Assembly: GCA_025210515.1 (NCBI GenBank)
Contig: JAOARM010000037.1
Location: forward strand, 1-54,926
DNA: 54,926 nucleotides
DNA from: Vallitalea sp.
GTDB taxonomy: Bacteria; Bacillota; Clostridia; Lachnospirales; Vallitaleaceae
Direction of reading: 5' to 3'
In this document: positions 42,700 to 50,936 of the stretch, one piece after another
How positions within the stretch are numbered: the stretch's first letter is position 1
Layout: every line of letters begins with the position of its first letter
The notes under the pieces: generated by a model
The model's database searches: none
What the model saw: only the letters and a program-made list of their open reading frames with translations
What the model was told of the DNA's origin: nothing
Position numbers and translations under genes: made by a program

Positions 42700-43830
42700 A
42701 TGCATTGGGGGACTAGACAAAACAATAAAGAACATAGACTTAAAAGTAAGTCGTACATAACTTTCGTAATAATTCCAGATCCTACCAAAAGTCCTAAGAC
42801 TATTAAGATTCCAAAATGGATTAGGTTTCCTTTGTTAGCTTCAGTAATTGCTGTATCATTATGGGTAATGGTTACGATGACTAGTGAAGCAGATTATGAA
42901 TATAAAATAGCTGATGCGAAACTTAGTTTGCAAAAAAATACATATGCTAATTCAAATAAAGATATGACTATATCAGAACTTGAAGTTAATAATGTTAAGA
43001 ACTTCCAACAGTTAGAACAGCTGAAAGAGCTTACTTACCAATTACAGAATAGACTAATAGAGTTAGAACAACACAAAGATAATATAGATACGAAACTTAA
43101 TGGAACAAAAAAGACTACCAATAAACAACCATCAGGTGCTATACAACTTGAAGCATCAATTGAGCCTTTAGTTGCTGAGTTTAATGCTTCTAGAAGTTCT
43201 AAATTGGCAGTAACGACAATGAGTCAAGAAGCAGTATCAGCACCAATTAGTGATAATGAAGTAACTTTAACACATGAACCACAGAAAGAATTAACACAAG
43301 ATGAATTTAATAAAGAAGTTGAACTATTGATCAGTAGAATAGATAGCTCATCTATAGTTCTTGACATGGAATCACAATCATATGATAAGATTAATGATAA
43401 AGTTGATGAGATGATACCATATTGGGAAGCATATCCTAATAAGCTACCTGTTACAAACACAAAAATAACAAGCCCTTATGGCTGGAGAAGAAATCCTTTT
43501 GGTAAAAAAACTTCTGAATTTCATAGAGGGGTAGATTTGAGAGCTAGTTATGGGACAAGCGTTTATGCAACAGGTAAAGGAAAGGTTATATTTGCAGGAT
43601 ACGATTCTATATATGGTAGATTAGTTGTAATTGATCATGGATATGGAATTATAACTAAATATGCTCATAATTCTAAATTGTTAGTATCTAAAGGTGATAA
43701 AGTAAAAAGAGGAGATACAGTAGCTAAATCGGGGAATTCAGGAAGAAGTAGTGGTCCTCACGTACATTATGGAGTATTAGTAAATGGGCAACCACAAAAT
43801 CCTTTAAATTATTTATATAGAGAAAAGTAG
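42700..43830 (+). CDS. Membrane-anchored M23 (LytM) metallopeptidase
   Basis: 376 residues. A cytosolic N-terminus, one membrane segment (about 46-62), a coiled-coil region (70-125), a linker, and a C-terminal LytM domain with TSPYGWRRNPFG, HRGVDLRASYGT (zinc His and Asp), YAHNSKLLVSKGD and GPHVHYGVL (HxH). All zinc ligands are present, so it is probably an active endopeptidase cutting peptidoglycan crosslinks, rather than an EnvC/SpoIIQ-type inactive form. AAAGGCAGG precedes ATG 42700. Confidence 0.9.
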   Translation: MHWGTRQNNKEHRLKSKSYITFVIIPDPTKSPKTIKIPKWIRFPLLASVIAVSLWVMVTMTSEADYEYKIADAKLSLQKNTYANSNKDMTISELEVNNVKNFQQLEQLKELTYQLQNRLIELEQHKDNIDTKLNGTKKTTNKQPSGAIQLEASIEPLVAEFNASRSSKLAVTTMSQEAVSAPISDNEVTLTHEPQKELTQDEFNKEVELLISRIDSSSIVLDMESQSYDKINDKVDEMIPYWEAYPNKLPVTNTKITSPYGWRRNPFGKKTSEFHRGVDLRASYGTSVYATGKGKVIFAGYDSIYGRLVVIDHGYGIITKYAHNSKLLVSKGDKVKRGDTVAKSGNSGRSSGPHVHYGVLVNGQPQNPLNYLYREK

Positions 43831-43846
43831 AATAATTGATTGTTAT

Positions 43847-43884
43847 AAAAGCACTGATTCTTATGGGGGGAATAGGTGCTTTTT
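43847..43884 (+). terminator. Rho-independent terminator after the M23 gene
   Basis: Stem AAAAGCAC/GTGCTTTT around a 21-base loop, followed by T residues. Confidence 0.75.
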
Positions 43885-43913
43885 GACTGTCATAAAATTT
43901 GGCAAATTATATG

Positions 43914-43942
43914 TTGAACATAAAAATTGATTATGGTATAAT
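43914..43942 (+). promoter_or_regulatory. Promoter of the tetR-family gene
   Basis: TTGAAC (43914-43919), 17-base spacer, TATAAT (43937-43942). The predicted start point is near 43949, immediately before the palindrome at 43951, which would be well placed for repression. Confidence 0.7.
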
Positions 43943-43950
43943 ATGGTATA

Positions 43951-43962
43951 GACGCAAGCGTC
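43951..43962 (+). promoter_or_regulatory. Predicted TetR operator 1
   Basis: GACGCAAGCGTC, GACG-N4-CGTC, followed by GG. The same half-sites recur at 44688-44703 before the MATE gene. GC-rich palindromes are rare in this AT-rich sequence, so the shared motif is unlikely to be chance. Confidence 0.75.
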
Positions 43963-43983
43963 GGTTTGATGAGAGGAAGATAT

Positions 43984-44583
43984 TTGAATTTGAGAAAATC
44001 AAGAGAAGAACGTATTAATGAAATACATACAGCGGCGAAGAAAGTATTTTCTAATAAAGGTTATCATGGTACATCTATGGAAGATATTATAGCAGAAACT
44101 TCACTTTCAAAGGGAGGATTTTATCATTATTATAATGATAAGAAGCAAATATTTTATGCTCTAATGGAACAAGGAACATATTATTCTATTGCTAGAGTTA
44201 AGATGTATAAAAATGGAGTTAGTACACAAGCTGAATACCTAGAAGCAATGAAAAAAAGCATTATGGAAGATGTATTTAATTATACAGAAGAATCAAAGAT
44301 GTATATGAATATAATTTCAGAGATATATTGTGATAAGGAATTATTTGATTGTATAAAAAAGTTATATGAAGAATATTTCGATGTATTAATATATGAAATT
44401 CAATGTTTTTTTCCGCATATATCTAAAGAAGAGATAGATAAAAAAGTTAAGCTAACATGTTATACATTGTTTGGAATAGGATTTTATTCTAAGATTTTAC
44501 AATTAGATGAAATGTATAAAGAAAACATTAATATTTTAGAAGAAATTTTTGACAATGGATTTAATTCATTTATACAAAAATAA
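43984..44583 (+). CDS. TetR-family transcriptional repressor
   Basis: 199 residues. N-terminal helix-turn-helix (INEIHTAAKKVFSNKGYHGT, then SMEDIIAETSLSKGGFYHYY), and a helical ligand-binding C-terminal domain. TTG 43984 is preferred, as AGAGGAAGA lies 5-6 bases before it; ATG 43969 has no ribosome-binding site. Matching palindromes before it and before the MATE gene suggest it represses both. The ligand is presumably a MATE substrate. Confidence 0.88.
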   Translation: MNLRKSREERINEIHTAAKKVFSNKGYHGTSMEDIIAETSLSKGGFYHYYNDKKQIFYALMEQGTYYSIARVKMYKNGVSTQAEYLEAMKKSIMEDVFNYTEESKMYMNIISEIYCDKELFDCIKKLYEEYFDVLIYEIQCFFPHISKEEIDKKVKLTCYTLFGIGFYSKILQLDEMYKENINILEEIFDNGFNSFIQK

Positions 44584-44651
44584 CAACTAACAAAAAATTT
44601 TTACACACTAACCGAGAATGACTATTAATATCAATAAAATAATGCTATATT

Positions 44652-44671
44652 ATTCCCATCTTCATGGGAAT
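44652..44671 (+). terminator. Hairpin after the tetR-family gene
   Basis: ATTCCCAT-CTTC-ATGGGAAT, a perfect 8-bp stem with tetraloop, extended by weaker AT pairs, followed by TTATTATATT. It could end the repressor transcript while also lying in the MATE promoter region. Confidence 0.55.
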
Positions 44672-44687
44672 TATTATATTAGATAAA

Positions 44688-44703
44688 CCGACGAAAACGT
44701 CGG
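44688..44703 (+). promoter_or_regulatory. Predicted TetR operator 2
   Basis: CCGACG-AAAA-CGTCGG, a perfect 6-bp inverted repeat, 22 bases before the MATE start. It shares GACG-N4-CGTCGG with the site at 43951. Confidence 0.78.
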
Positions 44704-44725
44704 AAAAAAATAGGAGGGAATTAAT

Positions 44726-46120
44726 ATGAGCGCAACACTTGATAAGAACAAACAGAAACAAATGATTCTAAATGACAATTTATGGAGTGTAATGCTTAAG
44801 TTGTCTTGGCCTGCTGTAGTCGCTATGGTTTTATATGGTCTAAATACAGTGTTTGATGCTATTTTTGTAGGTAGATTTGTAGGTGAAAGTGCATTAGCAG
44901 GAGTATCTTTAGCTTATCCATTAACTCAATTATCTCTAGGGGTGGGATCATTAATTGGTGTAGGGGCAGGTTCTGCTCTTAGTATAGCTATAGGTGCTGA
45001 AGATATTAAGACACAAAAGCGTCTTCTTGGTAATGCTAATTACTTATCTATCGTTACAGGTATAATTTTTATGATTATTGGTCTTATATTTTCTACTTCG
45101 TTAGTACGTATGATGGGTGGTAGAGGTGAAGAATTGATATTAGGAAATGAGTATTTCAGAGTAACTCTATATGGCTCTATTTTCTGGATTGCTGGTTTAG
45201 CAGGAAATATGATAGTACGAGCAGAGGGAAAAATGAAATCAGCGGCTGTAATGATGGGCTCGGGTCTTATAGTTAATATTATTGCTAATTATATTCTTAT
45301 AGTACTTTTAGGTTTTGGAGTAGAAGGTGCGGCATGGGGAACTAATATTGGTATGGTAGTATACACATTATCTTCACTCATTTATTTTAGTAAAGGTAGA
45401 GCTACTTTTGATGCTAGACCATTTTCAATTAATAGAGACAAAGCCATTGTAAAAGATATATTCTCAATGGGAATACCGTCTCTTATAATGACTGTTATGA
45501 CTTTACTTCAAGCGATAGTAGTGCTTAATGCCATCAGTAATTACGGAACTACATTTGATGTAGCATTTTATGGAGTAGTATATAGAATATTTACATTTTT
45601 ACTTACACCTATCTTCGGGTTAATGCGTGCACTACAGCCTGTTATTGGGATTAACTTCGGTGCTCAGAAAAATGACCGTGTTATTAGCAGTTTTAAAATA
45701 TTTGCTGTAGCAAGCTCATTAATAATGTTTCCATTTTGGTTAATAAATATGATTGCACCACAGTTTGCATTAAATTTGATGATGCCAAGTAATGTTTTTG
45801 ATGCAAGCAGTATAATGAATTTTAGGATATTTATGATATTATTACCTGTATTACCAATTATATTTATGTCCATGACTTTCTTTCCCGCTATTAATAATGG
45901 AAAACCAGCATCTATTATGGGGATCTCGCGACAACTTCTATTCTATGTTCCTGTAATGTTAATCTTTCCTAGATTATATGGAATTAAATGGGTGTATATA
46001 GGTTCATTTCTAATAGATAGTATTATAATATTATGGGTATTCATTATTGTTAAGAGAGAGTTTAATATATTAAGAGGTAATAGAACACAACTAAAGCCTA
46101 ATATTGAAAATGCAAGTTAG
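44726..46120 (+). CDS. MATE-family multidrug efflux transporter
   Basis: 464 residues with 12 hydrophobic segments. The first MATE half has KLSWPAVVAMVLYGLNTVFDAIFVGRFVG and GVGAGSALSIAIG; the second has IFSMGIPSLIM and PVIGINFGAQ. It exports drugs or metabolites by Na+ or H+ exchange. TAGGAGGG precedes ATG 44726. It is probably controlled by the adjacent TetR-type repressor. Substrate unknown. Confidence 0.92.
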   Translation: MSATLDKNKQKQMILNDNLWSVMLKLSWPAVVAMVLYGLNTVFDAIFVGRFVGESALAGVSLAYPLTQLSLGVGSLIGVGAGSALSIAIGAEDIKTQKRLLGNANYLSIVTGIIFMIIGLIFSTSLVRMMGGRGEELILGNEYFRVTLYGSIFWIAGLAGNMIVRAEGKMKSAAVMMGSGLIVNIIANYILIVLLGFGVEGAAWGTNIGMVVYTLSSLIYFSKGRATFDARPFSINRDKAIVKDIFSMGIPSLIMTVMTLLQAIVVLNAISNYGTTFDVAFYGVVYRIFTFLLTPIFGLMRALQPVIGINFGAQKNDRVISSFKIFAVASSLIMFPFWLINMIAPQFALNLMMPSNVFDASSIMNFRIFMILLPVLPIIFMSMTFFPAINNGKPASIMGISRQLLFYVPVMLIFPRLYGIKWVYIGSFLIDSIIILWVFIIVKREFNILRGNRTQLKPNIENAS

Positions 46121-46169
46121 AATTTGTGATAATTAATATTGTAAAATATATCATATTATAATTAATAAG

Positions 46170-46219
46170 ACTTATATTATGTATTTAGTAAAATACTACT
46201 ATACATAATATAAGTTTTT
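46170..46219 (+). terminator. Rho-independent terminator after the MATE gene
   Basis: Perfect 15-bp stem, ACTTATATTATGTAT (46170-46184) with ATACATAATATAAGT (46201-46215), followed by a short T-run. Confidence 0.8.
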
Positions 46220-46435
46220 ATTTGGTTTTTAATAGTATAAATTAATTGTTATCAGGAAAGTAAAGAGAATAATTATAGATTATATAGAGTGATATGGGTT
46301 GGTACTTATAGTATTTCATAGGAGACCACTAAGTAATATATATAACTAAATAAAATAGATCTGAAATAATATCTAAAACAGATTACATATGGTATAATCA
46401 ATTTTGTACATATTTTGACCTGGGAGGAATAGTAG
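46220..46435. other. Intergenic region before threonine ammonia-lyase
   Basis: No gene is seen. A TATAAT (46393-46398) about 40 bases before the start codon is the likely -10 box, without a clear -35. I found no T-box-like leader structure with a specifier and terminator. Confidence 0.4.
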
Positions 46436-47644
46436 ATGTTAGATATAAATTATCAGATGAATTTTAAGGAAGCTAGAAATAGACTGGAAGGAATAATAAA
46501 AGAAACAAATCTTATACATAGCCAAATATTTAGTGAAGAATGTTCTAATGAAGTATATATAAAACCAGAAAATCTACAGATTACAGGTGCTTTTAAGATT
46601 AGAGGAGCTTATAATAAAATAAGTAAATTAACACAGGAAGAAAGAGAAAAAGGAGTTATAGCGTCATCTGCTGGGAATCATGCACAGGGACTTGCTTTGG
46701 CGGCTAGTAAGGTGGGTGTTAAAGCGACTATTGTTATGCCAAAATTCACTCCACTTATTAAAGTTGAGGCAACTAGAAGTTATGGAGCAGAAGTTATATT
46801 ACACGGTGATTGTTATGATGAGGCTTATAAAGAGGCGGTTCGTTTAGAAAAAGAATATGGATATATATTTGTACATCCATTTAATGATATAGATGTTATT
46901 GAAGGACAAGGCACAATAGGTCTTGAGATATTGGAAGAAGTAAGTGATATAGATTATGTGTTAGTTCCTATTGGTGGTGGTGGATTAATTAGTGGAATTG
47001 CAATGGCAATAAAATCTATTAACCCTAATGTTAAAGTTATAGGAGTAGAGCCAGAAGGTGCAATGGCTATGAAAATGTCTCTTGAAAATAATTCGATTAT
47101 TAACCTAGATAGAGTTAATACAATTGCCGATGGAGTTGCGGTAAAAGAACCGGGAGAACTAACATTTTCAATTATAAAAGATTATGTAGATGAGATTGTT
47201 ACTGTAAGTGATTTTGAGATAATGGAAGCTTGTTTATTATTATTAGAAAAACATAAATTAGTAGGTGAAAATGCAGGTGTTTTATCATTAGCAGGTCTAA
47301 GAAGAATACAAGATACAAATAAAAAAATTGTTAGTGTTGTTAGTGGAGGTAATATTGATGTACTAACAATATCTTCATTAATTAATAAAGGACTTATATC
47401 ACGTGGAAGAACATTATGTTTTACACTAGATTTAACGGACAAACCTGGAGAACTATTAAAAGTATCTGAAATTCTAGCAAGTATTAATGCTAATGTTATT
47501 AAATTAGAGCATAATCAATTAAAAGAAGTAGATAGATTTAATGAAGTTGAGCTTGAAGTCACAGTTGAAACAAATGGACATGAGCATATTAGAGAAATTA
47601 TAAATGAGTTTAAAGAAAAGGGATATGACATAAAAGTGAAATAA
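46436..47644 (+). CDS. ilvA: Threonine ammonia-lyase with ACT domain
   Basis: 402 residues, the short form. PLP lysine in TGAFKIRGAYNKI, SSAGNHAQGLALAA, PIGGGGLISGIA and VVSGGNIDVL. The C-terminal ACT domain (about 325-402; LTDKPGELLKVSEILASINA) suggests allosteric control. It deaminates threonine to 2-oxobutanoate. At about 400 residues it equally fits the catabolic type (tdcB), and no other isoleucine genes are near. GGGAGGA precedes ATG 46436. Confidence 0.9.
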   Translation: MLDINYQMNFKEARNRLEGIIKETNLIHSQIFSEECSNEVYIKPENLQITGAFKIRGAYNKISKLTQEEREKGVIASSAGNHAQGLALAASKVGVKATIVMPKFTPLIKVEATRSYGAEVILHGDCYDEAYKEAVRLEKEYGYIFVHPFNDIDVIEGQGTIGLEILEEVSDIDYVLVPIGGGGLISGIAMAIKSINPNVKVIGVEPEGAMAMKMSLENNSIINLDRVNTIADGVAVKEPGELTFSIIKDYVDEIVTVSDFEIMEACLLLLEKHKLVGENAGVLSLAGLRRIQDTNKKIVSVVSGGNIDVLTISSLINKGLISRGRTLCFTLDLTDKPGELLKVSEILASINANVIKLEHNQLKEVDRFNEVELEVTVETNGHEHIREIINEFKEKGYDIKVK

Positions 47645-47763
47645 ATTATAAAATCTGACATATATATTTAGATTAATATATGATATAATAATCATACAAT
47701 GTTTGTATTATAGGATTTTATTGGACATATAATATGAAAAATAGTACAGAGGAGAGTAGGCAG

Positions 47764-48165
47764 ATGAAACAGAAAAAAAAAGCAAGTTATGATAAACCAG
47801 CAACTATTGTAGGAAAAGAATCAGTACTTGAATTAGCAATGTTAAAAACAAAGGATACAGTTCAGATTAATGGAAAATTCTATGGTGACATGGTAGTTGA
47901 AGGTAGTATAATTGTAAGTGAAACTGGTTATGTTAAAGGAAATATTGAAGCTGAATTTTTATTAGTTGCAGGACATGTTGATGGGAATGTAGATGTTTCA
48001 GGTCAACTCCATTTAACAAAAAGTTGTAATATAACTGGTGATATTAAAACTGCTAGTATTGTAATTGATGAAGGAGCAGTTTTAAAAGGAAATTGTGATA
48101 TGTCAGATGTACAAAAGTATAATAAACCAGTTGAAGTAAATAAAGAACCAAAAGATAAAAAATAA
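47764..48165 (+). CDS. Bactofilin
   Basis: 133 residues. A basic N-terminus precedes the right-handed beta-helix: INGKFYGDMVVEGSIIVSE, GYVKGNIEAEFLLVAGHVDG and SCNITGDIKTASIVIDEGA show the repeating 'G.v.G.i' turns. Bactofilins polymerise into cytoskeletal filaments that direct wall enzymes and shape. ATG 47764 follows AGAGGAGAG; the in-frame ATG at 47734 precedes that site and is less likely. The tail is lysine-rich. Confidence 0.9.
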   Translation: MKQKKKASYDKPATIVGKESVLELAMLKTKDTVQINGKFYGDMVVEGSIIVSETGYVKGNIEAEFLLVAGHVDGNVDVSGQLHLTKSCNITGDIKTASIVIDEGAVLKGNCDMSDVQKYNKPVEVNKEPKDKK

Positions 48166-48183
48166 TAGTCAGTATGGCATGAG

Positions 48184-48225
48184 TAATAGGGTTATAAGAT
48201 AATATATTATCTTATAACCCTATTA
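48184..48225. terminator. Perfect 42-bp palindrome, likely terminator
   Basis: The 21 bases from 48184 (TAATAGGGTTATAAGATAAT, then A) are followed directly by their exact reverse complement to 48225, with no loop. It lies 18 bases after the bactofilin stop. Its GGGTTATAAGATAAT arm resembles the gene-end stem at 35108 and the outer arms of the palindromic elements. Confidence 0.8.
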
Positions 48226-48375
48226 TTAATATGGAAGAAGATTGTAAATAAACGTTTGTTTATTATTCAAAAATATTAACACTCAGTTCATATTTTATTC
48301 AAAGATAATGAGTATAATTTATATATAAAATAATTTCGTAAATAAAAATAATCTATGAATATTGGAGGTATAAGT

Positions 48376-49776
48376 ATGGACGAATACAAAAACTATAACG
48401 ATAATATGGAGCCAAACAGTAACGATATTATGCTTTCTAGTAATGCTCATAACTCAAATTCTAATGAGATAAAAGATAATGAGCTTACACAAACACATGT
48501 ACAAAATCAATGCTTTACAGAAAAAATAAAGAATCAAGAGAGAAGCAAAAACAAAAAATTTAGTTTTAGAAAAATAGTAGCATTCGCTTTAGTAGCAGTA
48601 ATGCTTGGTGGATTTTTTCAATTAGGTATGGAATTCTCAAAGCCACTAATTAATAATTATATTAATCCTATGATAGGTAACAATGTTAATGAGTCAAATA
48701 GATTCTCCTTTAACGACCACAATAAAGATAACCTAAGTAATACTAATTCTGATAATTTAGAAGAAGTTGTAAATAGTAAATATACATCAACATCTAAGTA
48801 TTATGTTTCTCCCGTAGTTGAAATAGCTGAAAATGTAAAACCTTCTATTGTCACTATTACAAGTACAGTACAATCAAAAGATTGGTTTAATAACCAATTT
48901 GATAAAGAAGGGACAGGTTCTGGAATAATATTTGGTGAAGATGAAGATGTTATTTTTATCGTAACTAATTATCATGTTATACAAAATGCCAAAAGTGTAG
49001 ATATTACTTTTTTTAATTCAGAAAATATGCATGCAAATGTTGTAGGCTATGAAAAAGAATATGATTTAGCAGTATTATCTGTATCAAAAAAAGATATGAA
49101 AAATGACTTAATGAATAAAATTAGAATTGCTAAGTTAGGAGATTCTAATCAAATAGATGTTGGTGAATTGGCAGTAGCTATTGGTAATCCTCTTGGGAAA
49201 CAATATAGCAATACTGTAACAGTAGGTTATATTAGTGCTATTAATAGAACATTTGAAAGTACAGATAAAAGTATATCATTAATTCAAACTGATGCAGCAA
49301 TTAACCCAGGTAATAGTGGAGGAGCATTAGTTAACGCTAAAAGTGAAGTTATTGGAATTAATAGTTATAAGTTAGAGGCAACAAGTGTAGAAGGAATGGG
49401 ATTTGCAATTCCAGTAAATGATGCTAAGCCTATTATAGAAGATATTGTTAATAAAATTGATCGTCCTGTACTTGGTATAACAGGAAGAGATATAACAGAT
49501 GAGATGTCTGATTTCTATGATGTTCCAATTGGAATATTAGTATATGAAGTAGTTGAAGGTAGCGGTGCTGATATGGCAGGAATTGAACCTCAAGACATTA
49601 TATTTGAATTTGGTAATGTGAAAATATTCAATTTTGCCGAATTGTCACAGGAAATCGAAAAATACAAAGTAGGAGATGTTGTATCAGTAAAAGTTGCTAG
49701 AAAAAGTGGAAATAGATTCAAAAAAGTTGAGTTAAAAGTTAGGTTAACAGATAGTAAAAGTATAATGATGCCTTAG
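48376..49776 (+). CDS. htrA: HtrA/DegP-family membrane serine protease
   Basis: 466 residues. A polar, Asn-rich cytosolic N-terminus (about 1-70), one membrane segment (about 74-93), a linker, then a trypsin-like domain with catalytic His in VTNYHVI, Asp in EYDLAVLSV and Ser in NPGNSGGALV, and one PDZ domain (GILVYEVVEGSGADMAGIEP). It handles misfolded extracytoplasmic proteins. ATG 48376 is chosen with TTGGAGGT upstream; the frame from 48355 is rejected. Confidence 0.94.
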   Translation: MDEYKNYNDNMEPNSNDIMLSSNAHNSNSNEIKDNELTQTHVQNQCFTEKIKNQERSKNKKFSFRKIVAFALVAVMLGGFFQLGMEFSKPLINNYINPMIGNNVNESNRFSFNDHNKDNLSNTNSDNLEEVVNSKYTSTSKYYVSPVVEIAENVKPSIVTITSTVQSKDWFNNQFDKEGTGSGIIFGEDEDVIFIVTNYHVIQNAKSVDITFFNSENMHANVVGYEKEYDLAVLSVSKKDMKNDLMNKIRIAKLGDSNQIDVGELAVAIGNPLGKQYSNTVTVGYISAINRTFESTDKSISLIQTDAAINPGNSGGALVNAKSEVIGINSYKLEATSVEGMGFAIPVNDAKPIIEDIVNKIDRPVLGITGRDITDEMSDFYDVPIGILVYEVVEGSGADMAGIEPQDIIFEFGNVKIFNFAELSQEIEKYKVGDVVSVKVARKSGNRFKKVELKVRLTDSKSIMMP

Positions 49777-49785
49777 GGCTTTGAT

Positions 49786-49810
49786 AAGGGGCTGTTAAAC
49801 AGCCCCTTTA
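49786..49810 (+). terminator. Rho-independent terminator after htrA
   Basis: Stem AAGGGGCTGT/ACAGCCCCTT with loop TAA and following T residues. Confidence 0.9.
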
Positions 49811-49920
49811 AACAATTAAATTATTGATAAATAGTGTTCTTTTTTTTTGAGATAAAATAGGGTATAATGTATAAGGAAAGATATGATAATGAAGTACCTA
49901 GTGTTTGAAAGGAGTATAGT

Positions 49921-50862
49921 ATGCGTTACATAGCAGACTTAAAAGAAGGAGAACAAGTACAGGAACATTACCTTTGTGTTAATAAACAAGTATTAAAAAC
50001 TAGAGCTGGAAAGACTTATTATTCTCTTAAATTACAAGATAAAACAGGAGTAGTAGATGCCAAAATATGGGATTTGAATGACGGTATTAATGATTTTAAT
50101 GAACATGAGTATATTAAAATCGATGCTTCAGTTATAACATTCCAAAATTCAATACAGCTTAATATTAGAAGATTAAGGAAAAGTAGTGAAGGTGAATATG
50201 AACCTAGAGAATATATTCCAGTTTCTAATAGAGATATAAATGAGATGTATGATGAGATAATGGTATTTGTTAATGATATAGAGAACAAATATCTAAGTGC
50301 TTTAGTTAAGAAGTTTTTTGTTGAAGATAAAGAGTTTATAAAAGCTTTTAAAGATCATACTGCTGCTAAGACAATGCATCATAGTTATTTAGGAGGGCTA
50401 TTAGAGCATACATTATGTGTAGTTAAGATGTGTGAGTTTTTTGCTAATCAGTATTCTGTAATTAATAAAGATGTACTATATACAGCAGCATTATTTCATG
50501 ATATTGGTAAGATGAAAGAACTATCTAAGTTTCCAATTATTGAATACACAGATTCTGGGCAACTACTTGGACATATTATGATTGGTATTGAATGGATTGG
50601 GGAAAAGATGAAAGAAATAGTTGGGTTCCCAGAAGATTTAGCCCATATGATAAAACATTGTATTTTAGCACATCATGGTGAATTAGAATATGGTTCACCT
50701 AAAAAGCCACAGACTATAGAAGCACTTGCACTTCACTTTGCAGATAACAGTGATGCCAAACTAAGAACATTCCAAGATGTTTTAGAAAATGGTGACATTC
50801 AAGACAATTGGTTAGGTTGGCAACGTATTTTTGAATCTAATGTTAGAAGAACAAGATTCTAG
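49921..50862 (+). CDS. yhaM: YhaM-type 3'-5' exoribonuclease (OB fold plus HD domain)
   Basis: 313 residues. An N-terminal OB fold (about 10-90; KTYYSLKLQDKTGVVDAKIW) precedes the HD phosphohydrolase domain with HHSYLGGLLEHTLCVV, ALFHDIGKMKEL (HD pair), GHIMIG and LAHHGELEYGSPKKP. YhaM trims RNA and DNA 3' ends in Firmicutes. AAAGGAG precedes ATG 49921. It is monocistronic, flanked by terminators. Confidence 0.93.
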   Translation: MRYIADLKEGEQVQEHYLCVNKQVLKTRAGKTYYSLKLQDKTGVVDAKIWDLNDGINDFNEHEYIKIDASVITFQNSIQLNIRRLRKSSEGEYEPREYIPVSNRDINEMYDEIMVFVNDIENKYLSALVKKFFVEDKEFIKAFKDHTAAKTMHHSYLGGLLEHTLCVVKMCEFFANQYSVINKDVLYTAALFHDIGKMKELSKFPIIEYTDSGQLLGHIMIGIEWIGEKMKEIVGFPEDLAHMIKHCILAHHGELEYGSPKKPQTIEALALHFADNSDAKLRTFQDVLENGDIQDNWLGWQRIFESNVRRTRF

Positions 50863-50874
50863 ATAAAATAATAG

Positions 50875-50916
50875 CAAGGAGCTGTTAAATAATACATTAA
50901 ACAGCTCCTTGTATTT
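50875..50916 (+). terminator. Rho-independent terminator after yhaM
   Basis: Perfect 12-bp stem CAAGGAGCTGTT/AACAGCTCCTTG, interior AAATAATACATTA, then TATTTT. The left side GGAGCTGTTAAATAATACAT parallels the outer arm of palindromic copy D. Confidence 0.88.
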
Positions 50917-50936
50917 TAATATAGAGGTGGAATTTT

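Noticed and set aside
46121..46435. A T-box leader before threonine ammonia-lyase.
   Set aside because: The hairpin present is the MATE terminator. No specifier loop or T-box sequence was recognised.
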